Origin: Qipengyuania spongiae
GTDB lineage: Bacteria > Pseudomonadota > Alphaproteobacteria > Sphingomonadales > Sphingomonadaceae
Assembly: GCF_026168555.1 (NCBI RefSeq)
Contig: NZ_CP092471.1
Coordinates: forward strand, 1,498,501-1,562,500
Direction of reading: 5' to 3'
Length of the DNA stretch: 64,000 nucleotides
Under the pieces are notes generated by a model that was given only the letters and a program-made list of their open reading frames with translations, did no database searches and was not told the DNA's origin. Made by a program: the position numbers and the translations under genes. This document shows, piece after piece, positions 44,561 to 53,319 of this stretch. The stretch's first letter is position 1; every line of letters starts with the position of its first letter.

Positions 44561-45468
44561 TCGAGGATCGGGTTGCCGGTGCCCAGCACCGCCGTGCGCG
44601 CGCGGATCACGATGTCGAGATAGGTGGTATCGAGCGCCAGAAAACGCTTTGCGGTCATTCCGAGGAAACGCTTGCAGTCGCGCAGGAAATGCGAGGTGTC
44701 GAAATAGGCGACGTCGATGGCACCGTAGCCCTTCATCGCGCCTTCCTGTTTCAACCCCATCAGCGAGCGCATGAACCGCGTCCGCGCGAGGAGGGTGCGC
44801 GGGGTGAAGCCAAAATGGCGCAGCGCCAGCCGCCGCAAGGTGTGGCCGGGCAGGCCGACCTTGTCACCCAACTGCTCGACCGAAGTGGTGTCGTCGTCCT
44901 GCAAGGCCCGCTGCAATCGCAGGATCGCAGCCTCGCGTCGATGCGGGCGGGCGAGAACCTTCGCGAAGAAGCGGTCGAGGATCGGCTTGGCATCCGCGCC
45001 CATGTCGGACGCGCGAAGGGTAGCGACGAGATCATCGCACGCGGCGTCGCCGGTCAGGGCGGACAGTTCGATGAACCCGTCGCCGAGTGTCGAGAGGTCC
45101 GGTGCCTCCAGCCGCGCGGCGCCCGCCGCCGTCAGCGTGATGCCGATCGTCACTCCGCCATTGGTCACGACGCGGCAGGCCTTCGTTCCGGGGCCGTAAA
45201 ATCCCGCCGTGGGACGGCGCAGCCAGACATCCGGTTCCGCCTCGTAATGGATCGGCCCGTCGGTCAGTGTCAGCCGGATGGTCGGCCCTGTCGGCAGCAT
45301 CCAGTTCGTGACGTTGAGCGACAGCGGCCCTTCGGAATCCATCACGAAATAGTCCGAGATCAGCGCCTTCAGCTCGGCCGCGGGTTCCTCGAAGCGGATC
45401 GCCACGAAATCCGGCATGCCGATCCGGCTCAGGTCGACGCCCGGAGTATGGCTGCCGCTGGCGATCAT
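44557..45468 (-). CDS. AraC family transcriptional regulator
   Basis: 303 residues. The carboxyl part carries the two helix-turn-helix units of AraC proteins (VEQLGDKVGLPGHTLRRLALRHFGFTP and AIDVAYFDTSHFLRDCKRFLGMTAKRFL); the amino-terminal half is a cupin-like ligand domain without recognisable site. It could regulate the MFS gene whose end it overlaps, but no operator was seen. Confidence 0.88.
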   Translation of the reverse strand: MIASGSHTPGVDLSRIGMPDFVAIRFEEPAAELKALISDYFVMDSEGPLSLNVTNWMLPTGPTIRLTLTDGPIHYEAEPDVWLRRPTAGFYGPGTKACRVVTNGGVTIGITLTAAGAARLEAPDLSTLGDGFIELSALTGDAACDDLVATLRASDMGADAKPILDRFFAKVLARPHRREAAILRLQRALQDDDTTSVEQLGDKVGLPGHTLRRLALRHFGFTPRTLLARTRFMRSLMGLKQEGAMKGYGAIDVAYFDTSHFLRDCKRFLGMTAKRFLALDTTYLDIVIRARTAVLGTGNPILD

Positions 45469-45491
45469 GGCGAGGCGGGCAAAGGGCGCGC

Positions 45492-46409
45492 TCAGCGCAC
45501 CCAGTCGAGCCCCATTTCCTCGAAGATCTCCTTGTCCTCGCTCCAGCGCTCATCCGCTTTCACGTGGAGGAAGAGATGGACCTTGCGGCCCAGCAGCTCG
45601 GACAGTTCCTCGCGCGCCGCCTGGCCGATCGCCTTGATGCGAGAGCCGCCCTTGCCGAGCACAATGGCGCGCTGGTTGTCGCGCGCGACCACGATCTGCT
45701 GGTGGATTTCCACGCTGCCGTCCGGCCGCTCGAGATATTTCTCGGGCCGGACCGCGCTGTCATAGGGCAGTTCCTCGTGCAGCTGGCGGTAGAGCTGTTC
45801 GCGGGTGATCTCGGCGGCGAGCAGCCTTTCGGAGGCGTCGCTCACCTGATCCTCGGGATACATCCATTCGCCTTCTGGCATCATCGCCGCGAGCGCGGCC
45901 TTCATTTCCGGCACGCCGTCGCCGGTCAGCGCGGAGACGAAATAGACCTCCGCGAAATCGACCTTCTCGCCAATCTCCTGCGCCAGCGCCAGCAGCGGCT
46001 CCTTCTTGGCGCGGTCGACCTTGTTCAAGACCAGCAACTTGCGCTCGGGTCGTTTCGACAGCGCCTCAATCAGCGGTTCGAGCTCGTGACGGCGTTGCTT
46101 GATCGGATCGACCAGCAGCACCAGTGCATCGGCCGCTTCGGCGCCTTCCCACGCCGCGCTCACCATCGCGCGGTCGAGCTTGCGCTTTGGCGCGAAGATG
46201 CCGGGCGTGTCGACCAGCACGATCTGCGTGTCGTCTTCCAGCGCGATGCCCATCATCCGCGCGCGGGTGGTCTGGGCCTTGGCGCTGGTGATCGCGACCT
46301 TCTGGCCGACGAGCTGGTTCACCAGCGTCGACTTGCCCGCATTGGGCGCGCCGATCACGGCGACGACCCCACATTTCGCGGTTGGGGAACCGGTGGTTTC
46401 GGAACTCAA
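45492..46409 (-). CDS. era: GTPase Era
   Basis: Essential GTPase for 30S assembly that binds the 3' end of 16S rRNA. 305 residues: G1 GAPNAGKST, G3 DTPGI, G4 NKVD and a carboxyl KH domain (HLFLHVKADERWSEDKEIFEEMGL at the end). No ATG exists at the expected place; TTG at 46409 overlaps the rnc stop as TTGA and has GGAGAG six bases upstream, so it is coupled to rnc. The upstream open frame to 47006 is shadow. Confidence 0.94.
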   Translation of the reverse strand: MSSETTGSPTAKCGVVAVIGAPNAGKSTLVNQLVGQKVAITSAKAQTTRARMMGIALEDDTQIVLVDTPGIFAPKRKLDRAMVSAAWEGAEAADALVLLVDPIKQRRHELEPLIEALSKRPERKLLVLNKVDRAKKEPLLALAQEIGEKVDFAEVYFVSALTGDGVPEMKAALAAMMPEGEWMYPEDQVSDASERLLAAEITREQLYRQLHEELPYDSAVRPEKYLERPDGSVEIHQQIVVARDNQRAIVLGKGGSRIKAIGQAAREELSELLGRKVHLFLHVKADERWSEDKEIFEEMGLDWVR

Positions 46410-47077
46410 GAATATCTCTCCATAAAGGCTTTGGCGGCGGCCTTTTCGGCCTCGCCCTTGCTGCCGGCGACACCTTCCGCCTCGCCGACCTTGTGGACTT
46501 TGACCCGCACCGTGAAGCGGGCCGCATGATCGGGGCCGGACCGGTCGGTCACCTCGTATTCCGGGGGCTTGCGCTGGTTGCCTGCCGCCCATTCCTGCAG
46601 GGCCGACTTCGGATGCTTGCGCAGGCCCGCGCCACCTTCGAGCTCGTGACGCCAGAGCTGGTGGACAAGATCTCTGGTTGGTGCGAACCCCTGTTCGAGA
46701 AAATGCGCGCCGAGCAGCGATTCCATCACGTCGCCGAGTATATTGTCGGAATCGCGACCGCCATCGGCAAGGGCCTGCTTCGAAATGCGGATATGCGGCG
46801 CGAGGCCGATCTCGCGCGCAATCTGCGCGCACATCTCGCGGCTGACCAGCGCATTGAGACGCTGCGAGAGCTTGCCCTCGGGCGCATCGCTCTGTTCGTA
46901 GAGCCAGTCGGCGATCGCCAGCCCCAGCACCCGGTCGCCGAGAAATTCCAGGCGCTGGTAATCGCGCTTCTCCCCGGTGCTGCCATGGGTGAGAGCGGCG
47001 AGCCACAGGCTTTCATCGCTGACGCGATAGCCCGTGGCTTCGAGCCATTGGCGGGCTTCGGGAGACAGGCGGTTCAT
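46406..47077 (-). CDS. rnc: ribonuclease III
   Basis: Cleaves double-stranded RNA, including rRNA precursors. 223 residues with the RNase III signature RLEFLGDRVLGLAI, the second acidic site GDVMESLLGA and a carboxyl double-stranded-RNA-binding domain ending SKGEAEKAAAKAFMERY. Start at 47077 overlaps the lepB stop (ATGA). The order lepB-rnc-era is the usual one. Confidence 0.95.
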   Translation of the reverse strand: MNRLSPEARQWLEATGYRVSDESLWLAALTHGSTGEKRDYQRLEFLGDRVLGLAIADWLYEQSDAPEGKLSQRLNALVSREMCAQIAREIGLAPHIRISKQALADGGRDSDNILGDVMESLLGAHFLEQGFAPTRDLVHQLWRHELEGGAGLRKHPKSALQEWAAGNQRKPPEYEVTDRSGPDHAARFTVRVKVHKVGEAEGVAGSKGEAEKAAAKAFMERYS

Positions 47078-47928
47078 AATATCGTTCCGATGCGGTTCCA
47101 GCGGGCGGCGGTGAACCAGGTCAAGGGCTTGGCCCATTCGGCGCTACCGTCAGTCGACCACAACACCATGCTCGCGCGCCCGACCAGCAGGTCAGTGGAC
47201 ACGAGGCCGACCCCGCCGCCGGGCAGGTCCGGAAAGCGGCTGTCCATCGAGTTGTCGCGGTTGTCGCCCATCACGAAGAGGCGGCCCTCGGGCACGGTGA
47301 CCGGACCGAAATCGTCCTGCGGTGTGGGACCGAGATCGATCACCGGGTAGCTGCGGCCCGAGGGCAGGGTTTCCGTGGCAACCGGATAGATGCACGCTCT
47401 CGTACCTTCGCGCTCGATCTCTTGCGCGCGGCCATGGCACGCGGTGTTGGCCGAAATTCGCACGGCCAGCAGCGCAAGCGGCGCCCGCTCCAGCATCCGG
47501 CCGTTCAGGATCACGCGGCCCCCGCGCACCGCCACCGTGTCGCCCGGCAGACCGATCACCCGTTTGACGTAATCGGTCCCGTCGGAGGGATGCTTGAAAA
47601 TCACCGGATCGCCGCGCTCCGGCAGGCGGGCGAACACGCGCCCCGAAATCAGCGGGGCCTCGAAGGGCAGCGACAGCCGGGAATAGCCATAAGGCCATTT
47701 CGCTGCGACCAGATAATCGCCCACCATCAGGCGGGGCAGCATGCTTTCGCTCGGAATGGTGAAGGGCGAGAACACGAAGCTGCGGAAGGCGAGCACCGCC
47801 AGCACCACCAGCGCGAGGAACCGCAGATAGTTGCCCCAGCTTTCGCGCTCCTCCGCCGCCCGGTCATCGGGCGCAGAGCCATCGGGCGTGGTCTTGCCAT
47901 CCATCGTCGCTGCGGGGTTGCGGGCCAT
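47074..47928 (-). CDS. lepB: signal peptidase I
   Basis: Removes signal peptides on the periplasmic face of the inner membrane. About 284 residues with one amino-terminal membrane helix, the catalytic serine in PSESMLPRLMVGD, the lysine in YVKRVIGLPGD and the late box GDNRDNSMDSR. Start at 47928 (MARNPAAT) or 47904 (MDGKTTP); the frame is open to 48444 but that part is antisense to pgi. Divergent from pgi by 48 bases, so both promoters share a short space. Confidence 0.94.
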   Translation of the reverse strand: MARNPAATMDGKTTPDGSAPDDRAAEERESWGNYLRFLALVVLAVLAFRSFVFSPFTIPSESMLPRLMVGDYLVAAKWPYGYSRLSLPFEAPLISGRVFARLPERGDPVIFKHPSDGTDYVKRVIGLPGDTVAVRGGRVILNGRMLERAPLALLAVRISANTACHGRAQEIEREGTRACIYPVATETLPSGRSYPVIDLGPTPQDDFGPVTVPEGRLFVMGDNRDNSMDSRFPDLPGGGVGLVSTDLLVGRASMVLWSTDGSAEWAKPLTWFTAARWNRIGTIL

Positions 47929-47976
47929 CGGCGGCGGCTCTACCCGCGCCGCATCGCGATCGAAAGGATTTTTGCC

Positions 47977-49557
47977 GTGCCGACCACCCCTGCCGATGCC
48001 GTCGCCGCTGCCTGGGATCATATCGAGAGCCTGCCGCGCCCGACCCTGCGCGAACTCTTCAGCACTGAACGCGACGGCGGCGAGGGGTACGACGAGCCCG
48101 GCGGCGCGGAGCGGGTGGCGATGCTGTCCGGCCGGATCGAATGGGGCGAGGACGAGACGGCCGGCGGCGTGCTGTTCGACTGGTCCAAGACCCATCTCGA
48201 CAGTACGCTGCTGGCCGGGTTCGAGAAACTGGCCGAGGCTCGCGGCTTCGCGCAGCAGCGGGCCGCCCTGCTCGGCGCGGAGAAAGTCAACGTCACCGAA
48301 GGCCGCGCCGCGACCCACACCGCCGAGCGCGGCACGGGCAAGGACAGCGATGTCGAGGAAGCGGACGCGCTTCACCAGCGGATGCGGCTGCTGGTCGAGG
48401 CGATCCATGGCGGCGCGATGGGGGAAGTGAAGCACCTGATCCATGTCGGCATCGGTGGCAGCGCGCTCGGGCCGGCGCTCGCGATCGACGCGCTGACCCG
48501 CGATCTAGAACTGGTCGACGTGCATGTCGTCTCGAATATCGATGGTGTGGCGCTGGAACAGGCCTTCGCCGCCTGCGATCCGGCGACCACCATGGTCGCG
48601 GTGGCGAGCAAGACCTTCACCACGATCGAGACTATGACCAACGCCGCCTCCGTGCTGAAATGGCTCGGCGAAGGCGGCGTGTCCGATCCCTCTGGCCGGG
48701 TGGTCGCGCTCACCGCCTCGCCCGAAAAGGCCGTCGAATGGGGTGTCGACGAGACCCGCATCCTGCCCTTCAAGGAGACCGTCGGCGGGCGCTACTCGCT
48801 GTGGTCGAGCATCGGCTTTCCGGTCGCGCTGGCGGTCGGCTGGGACGAGTTCGAGGCCATGCTGGCCGGCGCGCAGGCCGTCGACCGGCATTTCGCCGAG
48901 ACCGAGGGCCGCGTCAATCTGCCGCTGCGCGCCGCCTTCGCCGACCGCTATTACGCCCGGGTGCGCGGCTGCCAGACCCGCGCCGTCTTCGCCTATGACG
49001 AGCGGCTTGGCCTGTTTCCCGACTATCTCCAGCAGCTCGAGATGGAATCGAACGGCAAGCGTGTGGCCGCCGACATGCAACCGGTGGACGAGCCGACCGC
49101 CGCGATCACCTGGGGCGGGGTGGGGACGGACGCGCAGCACGCCGTGTTCCAGCTGCTCCATCAGGGCACGCATCTGGTCCCGGTCGATTTCATCGCCAGC
49201 ATCGCGCCCGGCGACGCGCTCGACCCCGCGCACCATCGCATACTTTTAATGAACTGCTTCGCGCAGGGCGCGGCGTTGATGGCGGGCGACAAGGGGACCG
49301 ACCCGGCGCACCACTTCCCTGGCGACCGACCGAGCGCGACGATCCTCGCCGACGATCTCGACGCGGCGACCCTGGGCGCGCTGATCGCCTTCCACGAACA
49401 CCGCGTTTTTGCCGGTGCAGTGCTCATGGGCATCAACCCCTTCGATCAGTTCGGCGTGGAGCTGGGCAAGTCGATGGCCAAGGCGATCGAGGCCGGCGAC
49501 AGCGACTTCGACGCCAGCACCGCCGGGCTGGTCGAAGCGGCCGGCCTGACGGCGTAG
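47977..49557 (+). CDS. pgi: glucose-6-phosphate isomerase
   Basis: Interconverts glucose 6-phosphate and fructose 6-phosphate. 526 residues from GTG 47977 (AAGGA upstream) with the family strings GIGGSALGP, VASKTFTT, GGRYSLWSSIGFPVALAVG and FAQGAALMAGD. It supplies glucose 6-phosphate also needed by OtsA. The reading frame upstream to 47422 is antisense to lepB. Confidence 0.95.
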   Translation: MPTTPADAVAAAWDHIESLPRPTLRELFSTERDGGEGYDEPGGAERVAMLSGRIEWGEDETAGGVLFDWSKTHLDSTLLAGFEKLAEARGFAQQRAALLGAEKVNVTEGRAATHTAERGTGKDSDVEEADALHQRMRLLVEAIHGGAMGEVKHLIHVGIGGSALGPALAIDALTRDLELVDVHVVSNIDGVALEQAFAACDPATTMVAVASKTFTTIETMTNAASVLKWLGEGGVSDPSGRVVALTASPEKAVEWGVDETRILPFKETVGGRYSLWSSIGFPVALAVGWDEFEAMLAGAQAVDRHFAETEGRVNLPLRAAFADRYYARVRGCQTRAVFAYDERLGLFPDYLQQLEMESNGKRVAADMQPVDEPTAAITWGGVGTDAQHAVFQLLHQGTHLVPVDFIASIAPGDALDPAHHRILLMNCFAQGAALMAGDKGTDPAHHFPGDRPSATILADDLDAATLGALIAFHEHRVFAGAVLMGINPFDQFGVELGKSMAKAIEAGDSDFDASTAGLVEAAGLTA

Positions 49558-49655
49558 GCCGGTGGGCGTCTCGTCCGGCACTGCCGCCATCCGGTTATCT
49601 CCATCGAAGACGAGAAATCCTGAAAACATAACAATTTATTAGGATGGGAATCGGT

Positions 49656-49692
49656 CCACCCTGCCATCAACCTGGTTCGAACCGAAGGGTGG
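49656..49692 (+). promoter_or_regulatory. hairpin over the ribosome binding site of the 69-residue ORF
   Basis: CCACCCT (49656-49662) pairs with AGGGTGG (49686-49692), which is the purine-rich Shine-Dalgarno region 3 bases before the ATG at 49696. The loop contains the perfect palindrome GGTTCGAACC (49674-49683). The preceding 50 bases are AT-rich. A thermosensor-like or protein-bound switch is conceivable. Confidence 0.4.
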
Positions 49693-49695
49693 CCC

Positions 49696-49905
49696 ATGAG
49701 GATGAGAGACGGACGACACAGCTACGATCTGATTTTCGACAGGCGGGCGCTCGATCGCACGGTATCGTTTCAGGCCTACGATCGTTCTGCGGTATTCTCG
49801 GATCGGAACCGGATCGGCGGCAAATTCGAGATTTTCGAAGACGGACTGCGGATCGCGTCAGCGACCTATTCTCCCGCAGGGAAGTTCTGGATCATCGAGG
49901 AGTAG
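49696..49905 (+). CDS. small protein of unknown function, 69 residues
   Basis: Basic and aromatic-rich (RHSYDLIFDRRALD, then SFQAYDRSAVF, and a last strand KFWIIEE), soluble, no membrane segment. The start ATG at 49696 is preceded by AAGGGTGG. It has no obvious shadow origin because it stands alone in a 380-base gap between pgi and the Crp-type gene and is spaced like a gene. No family recognised. Confidence 0.5.
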   Translation: MRMRDGRHSYDLIFDRRALDRTVSFQAYDRSAVFSDRNRIGGKFEIFEDGLRIASATYSPAGKFWIIEE

Positions 49906-49938
49906 CAGCCGAACGGTGTTCGAGATGGCGGTTTTTCC

Positions 49939-50688
49939 CTAACGCTCGATCCCTTCATCCCCCGCACCTCGGGGCATGAGGTGCAGATACTCGATTTCGA
50001 ACCCCGCCACGGCGCGCAAGCGCTCGAGATCGAGGATTCCCAGCTGGCGCGAATGCAGCCTGATCAGACCGTCGCCCCGCAATTGCTGCAGGGTCCTGTT
50101 GACATGGACCGGCGTGAGGCCCGTTGCATTCGCGATGTGTTCCTGCGTGACCGGGAAGGTAAAAGGTTCGGACGATCCGTCTGCCTCTCCGACCAGACAC
50201 AGCCGCACATGCATTTCGCAGAGCAGATGAGCCACGGCGGCATAGGCCCTGCGCTGACCATTGTTGACCACCCACTCGCGCAGGACCGCCTCGTCGACCA
50301 GAGTGGTCCACCACAGGGCGCGTGCAAGGTTGGAACTTCTCGACGCCAGTTCATCCAGCCGCTCGCCGTCGATCATCGCGATTTCGCAATTGGTGATGGC
50401 AGTGATGTTGTGATCCATCCTCGCCAAAACGGTCACGTGGATGTCGCAGAAATCTCCCGGGATGAGAAAAGCGGTGAACTGGTTGGCCCCGTTCTCCAGC
50501 ATTTTTCGTCGGGCTGCCCAGCCACTGACCATCAGATGGACGGCATTCGGCTTGCTTCCTTCGGAAATGATATCGAACCCGGCATGAAATCGCTCGATCC
50601 GCATGATCGAATCTTCCAGAGCGCCTGCTTCCTCGCGGGTCAGAACGGTAACGTTCCTCAGCTTCCGCAGCAGGCTCCTCGTCTTCAT
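49939..50688 (-). CDS. Crp/Fnr family transcriptional regulator
   Basis: 249 residues: cyclic-nucleotide-binding-like beta domain (FDIISEGSKPNAVHLMVSGWAARRKM, IPGDFCDIHV) and a carboxyl winged helix (VTQEHIANATGLTPVHVNRTLQQLRGDGLIRLH). No cysteine cluster of the Fnr type, so it is not an oxygen sensor. Start at 50688 (MKTRSLLRK) rather than the open extension to 50772. Target unknown. Confidence 0.88.
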   Translation of the reverse strand: MKTRSLLRKLRNVTVLTREEAGALEDSIMRIERFHAGFDIISEGSKPNAVHLMVSGWAARRKMLENGANQFTAFLIPGDFCDIHVTVLARMDHNITAITNCEIAMIDGERLDELASRSSNLARALWWTTLVDEAVLREWVVNNGQRRAYAAVAHLLCEMHVRLCLVGEADGSSEPFTFPVTQEHIANATGLTPVHVNRTLQQLRGDGLIRLHSRQLGILDLERLRAVAGFEIEYLHLMPRGAGDEGIER

Positions 50689-51043
50689 TCGATCACGTTC
50701 GCCTGCATGCGCCGGTTCCCTGCCGTGTCTGCCGCGGTGTATCTGGATACTCCTTCCTGACCACGGTGACAATCACGAGTACGATGGACAATCGCTCGCA
50801 GATCGTCGCCGCATGCGGTCCGAAGGCGTCATTGCGCTCAAACTTTGACAAATGTCTCTGCAGGCCCCACATGGCCGCCATCGAGACGCCCGCCAGCGTG
50901 AAGCGGCGGTGGCGAGACAGCCTCCGGCCCCGGCAGCGTTTCGGTCCATTTCAAAGAGCTTCCCTTTTCACGCGGGTGGTTTTCAAACCCCGCGATGCGT
51001 GCCGCATGGATGTGGCGCGCCCATCGCACATACGCGAGTTTTC
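50689..51043. other. 355-base divergent intergenic region, the only gap above 300 bases
   Basis: Separates the Crp-type gene and the DEAD-box helicase gene. Contains TTGACA at 50845-50850 without a good -10 at normal spacing. The stretch 50990-51043 shows no ribosome binding site stronger than CGAG before the helicase ATG at 51044. A long 5' leader for a cold-shock-type helicase is possible. Nothing else was recognised in it. Confidence 0.4.
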
Positions 51044-52477
51044 ATGACGCAATCTTCAGAACATACTTTCGAGAATCTGGGGCTGTCCCAGCCCGTTCTC
51101 CAGGCCCTCGACCTCAAGGGCTATTCCACCCCGACGCCGATCCAGGCGCAGGCCATTCCTTCCGTGCTGGAGGGGCGCGACCTGCTTGGCATCGCGCAGA
51201 CCGGCACCGGCAAGACGGCTGCCTTCATGCTGCCCAGCATCGACAATCTGCGCGAGGCCGACAGGCAGACGCCGTTCAAGTCCTGCCGGATGCTGGTGCT
51301 CGCCCCGACGCGCGAACTTGCAGGGCAGATCGCCGACAGCGCCAAGGATTACGGCGCGCTCGCCGGATTGAAGGTGCAGTCGATCGTCGGCGGCACCTCG
51401 GTCAACAAGGACCGCAACAAGCTGCATCGCGGCACCGACATCCTCGTCGCGACGCCGGGCCGCCTGCTCGACCTGATCGACCAGAAGGCGTTCCAGCTGA
51501 ACGGGGTCGAGATCCTCGTGCTGGACGAGGCGGACCAGATGCTCGACCTCGGCTTCATCCACGCGCTGCGACGGATCAGCCAGCTCGTGCCGGCCGAGCG
51601 CCAGACGCTGTTCTTCTCCGCCACCATGCCCGCGCAGATCAAGGAACTGGTGGGCAAGTACTGCAACAACCCGGCGACCGTTTCCGTCACTCCGGCGGCG
51701 ACCACGGCCGAGCGGATCGACCAGTATCTCTTCATGGTCCAGCAGGACGAGAAGCAGACCCTGCTCGAGATGATCCTCAAGGGTCAGCACGATGTGCCGG
51801 GCAAGTTTGAGCGCATCCTGGTATTCGCGCGGACCAAGCATGGCTGCGACCGGGTGGTGAAGAACCTCGCCCGCGCCGGGATCGCCGCCAATGCGATCCA
51901 CGGCAACAAGAGCCAGCCGCAGCGCCAGCGCGCGCTCGATGAGTTCAAGCGCGGCAAGACGCCGGTGCTGGTGGCGACTGATGTCGCGGCGCGCGGGATC
52001 GACATTCCCGGCGTCAGTCACGTCATCAATTACGAGCTGCCGAACGTGCCCGACCAGTACGTCCATCGCATCGGCCGCACCGCGCGCGCCGGACGTGACG
52101 GGGTCGCCATCGCCTTTTGTGCGGAGGACGAGCGCGATTACCTCAAGGACATCCGCAAGAACACCGATGCGGAGTTCGAGCGCCTGCCGCTGCCGGACAA
52201 TTTCCGCGCCGTGGTGGAAGGCGTGGGCCCCACCAAGCGCCCGCCTCCGGGTCAGAAGATGAAGCAGCCGCGCGTCACGCCGACAGGCGATGCCGCACGG
52301 CGCGCCAAGCCCAAGGCCAAGCATCCCGCGCGCAAGGGCAAGCCGCAAGGTGCCGGAGAGCGCACCGGGGAGCGTGGTGGAGAACGCGCGGGCGGGCAGG
52401 GCCGGCCCGGCGGGCGCAACCGGAACCGCAACCGCAGTCGTGGTGGCGGCGGCGGAGGGGCGCGCGGTCAGGCCTGA
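51044..52477 (+). CDS. DEAD-box ATP-dependent RNA helicase
   Basis: 477 residues in the RhlE/RhlB-like branch: Q motif FENLGLSQPVLQALDLKGYSTPTPIQAQAIP, Walker A AQTGTGKTA, DEAD box VLDEADQML, SAT (FFSATMP), and HRIGRTARAG. After residue 400 comes a low-complexity Lys/Arg/Gly tail, rich in RGG-like RNRNRSRGGGGGG, that probably binds RNA. Start at 51044 ahead of MTQSSEHTFENLGL; the open frame from 50852 is not used. Confidence 0.93.
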   Translation: MTQSSEHTFENLGLSQPVLQALDLKGYSTPTPIQAQAIPSVLEGRDLLGIAQTGTGKTAAFMLPSIDNLREADRQTPFKSCRMLVLAPTRELAGQIADSAKDYGALAGLKVQSIVGGTSVNKDRNKLHRGTDILVATPGRLLDLIDQKAFQLNGVEILVLDEADQMLDLGFIHALRRISQLVPAERQTLFFSATMPAQIKELVGKYCNNPATVSVTPAATTAERIDQYLFMVQQDEKQTLLEMILKGQHDVPGKFERILVFARTKHGCDRVVKNLARAGIAANAIHGNKSQPQRQRALDEFKRGKTPVLVATDVAARGIDIPGVSHVINYELPNVPDQYVHRIGRTARAGRDGVAIAFCAEDERDYLKDIRKNTDAEFERLPLPDNFRAVVEGVGPTKRPPPGQKMKQPRVTPTGDAARRAKPKAKHPARKGKPQGAGERTGERGGERAGGQGRPGGRNRNRNRSRGGGGGGARGQA

Positions 52478-52564
52478 TCCGGGCGGACAGCCGCGGTTCA
52501 CCTTCGCGATTCCAACCGGGCCGGAGCGGGCGTGATGCCCGTTTCGGCCCGGGGGGTTTCATTC

Positions 52565-53254
52565 ATGCGCCAAATTCTCGTCATACCCGCCACACTGGCG
52601 CTCGTGTCGTGTGCCGCGATCCAGCCTGCGCGTATGCGCTTGCCCGATAATCTCGCGGCGATCACCACCACCGTTCTGCGCGGCTTGACCGGCTGGAACA
52701 CCGGGAGGTTCGAAGCCGGAGATTATCTCGGCACCTTCCGCCGCTCCGAAAGCACCGAAATACTGGCCGACAGCTTCACCCGCCGAGCGGCGCGGGCGGG
52801 CTTTACCGTCAGCGGTCCGGGTCTCGAATCCGCGATCGAGGGACGCTGCCGCATGGAGGAGCGTTCGCTCGATGCGGAGGTGGAGATCACCATCGAGCCG
52901 ATGGCCTACAGCTGCGATTTTGCCAGCGAGGGGCAGGCGATCCCGGCCCGGCTCGAACTGCGCGAGGTGGTGGACGGCGGCACCGCTGCCTATCGCCACG
53001 AACGGCGCGGCGAGTTCCAGCTGGATGGGGAACGGATCGAAATCGCCTCGGTCCACGATGTCGAAGGCATCGCCAACGGCACCATCACCCCGATCGGCTA
53101 CGTCTTCGAAAAAAACGGCCGCCCCATCGGCGCGCTCGATCTCTCGTCCGGCCCCGAACTGAAACTGCCAGCCGATATCGAGGAAGACCTTGCCAGCGCC
53201 CTTACCGTCGCAGCGCTCGCCCTCGCGGTCCTGCCCGACCCGGCAGAGCGCTAG
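52565..53254 (+). CDS. lipoprotein of unknown function
   Basis: 229 residues from MRQILVIPATLALVSCAAI; the lipobox LVSC predicts a lipid anchor. The rest has no recognised domain; scattered strands (RRSESTEILADSFTRRAARAGF, GRCRMEERSLDAEVEITIEPMAYSC) suggest a beta-rich fold with a second cysteine near the middle. Upstream ATG at 52532 adds eleven residues and would spoil the signal peptide. Same strand as the helicase, 87 bases after it. Confidence 0.75.
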   Translation: MRQILVIPATLALVSCAAIQPARMRLPDNLAAITTTVLRGLTGWNTGRFEAGDYLGTFRRSESTEILADSFTRRAARAGFTVSGPGLESAIEGRCRMEERSLDAEVEITIEPMAYSCDFASEGQAIPARLELREVVDGGTAAYRHERRGEFQLDGERIEIASVHDVEGIANGTITPIGYVFEKNGRPIGALDLSSGPELKLPADIEEDLASALTVAALALAVLPDPAER

Positions 53255-53319
53255 ATCGAGGATTGACCGGTAGGTTCACTTAACCGGACTTTCACCGAAG
53301 ATGCCTATTCCGGGATCGC

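Noticed and set aside
44557..45468. AraC regulator as part of an efflux operon with the MFS gene
   Set aside because: The genes are convergent, share only overlapping stops, and no operator sequence was found, so functional linkage is not supported.
42997..45765. 922-codon plus-strand frame across the end of topA, the MFS gene and the AraC gene
   Set aside because: It crosses three genes with good motifs in other frames and its translation is low-complexity Arg/Ala/Gly.
49674..49683. GGTTCGAACC as a tRNA T-arm
   Set aside because: It resembles the T-loop of a tRNA, but no acceptor stem, anticodon arm or D-arm fits around it.
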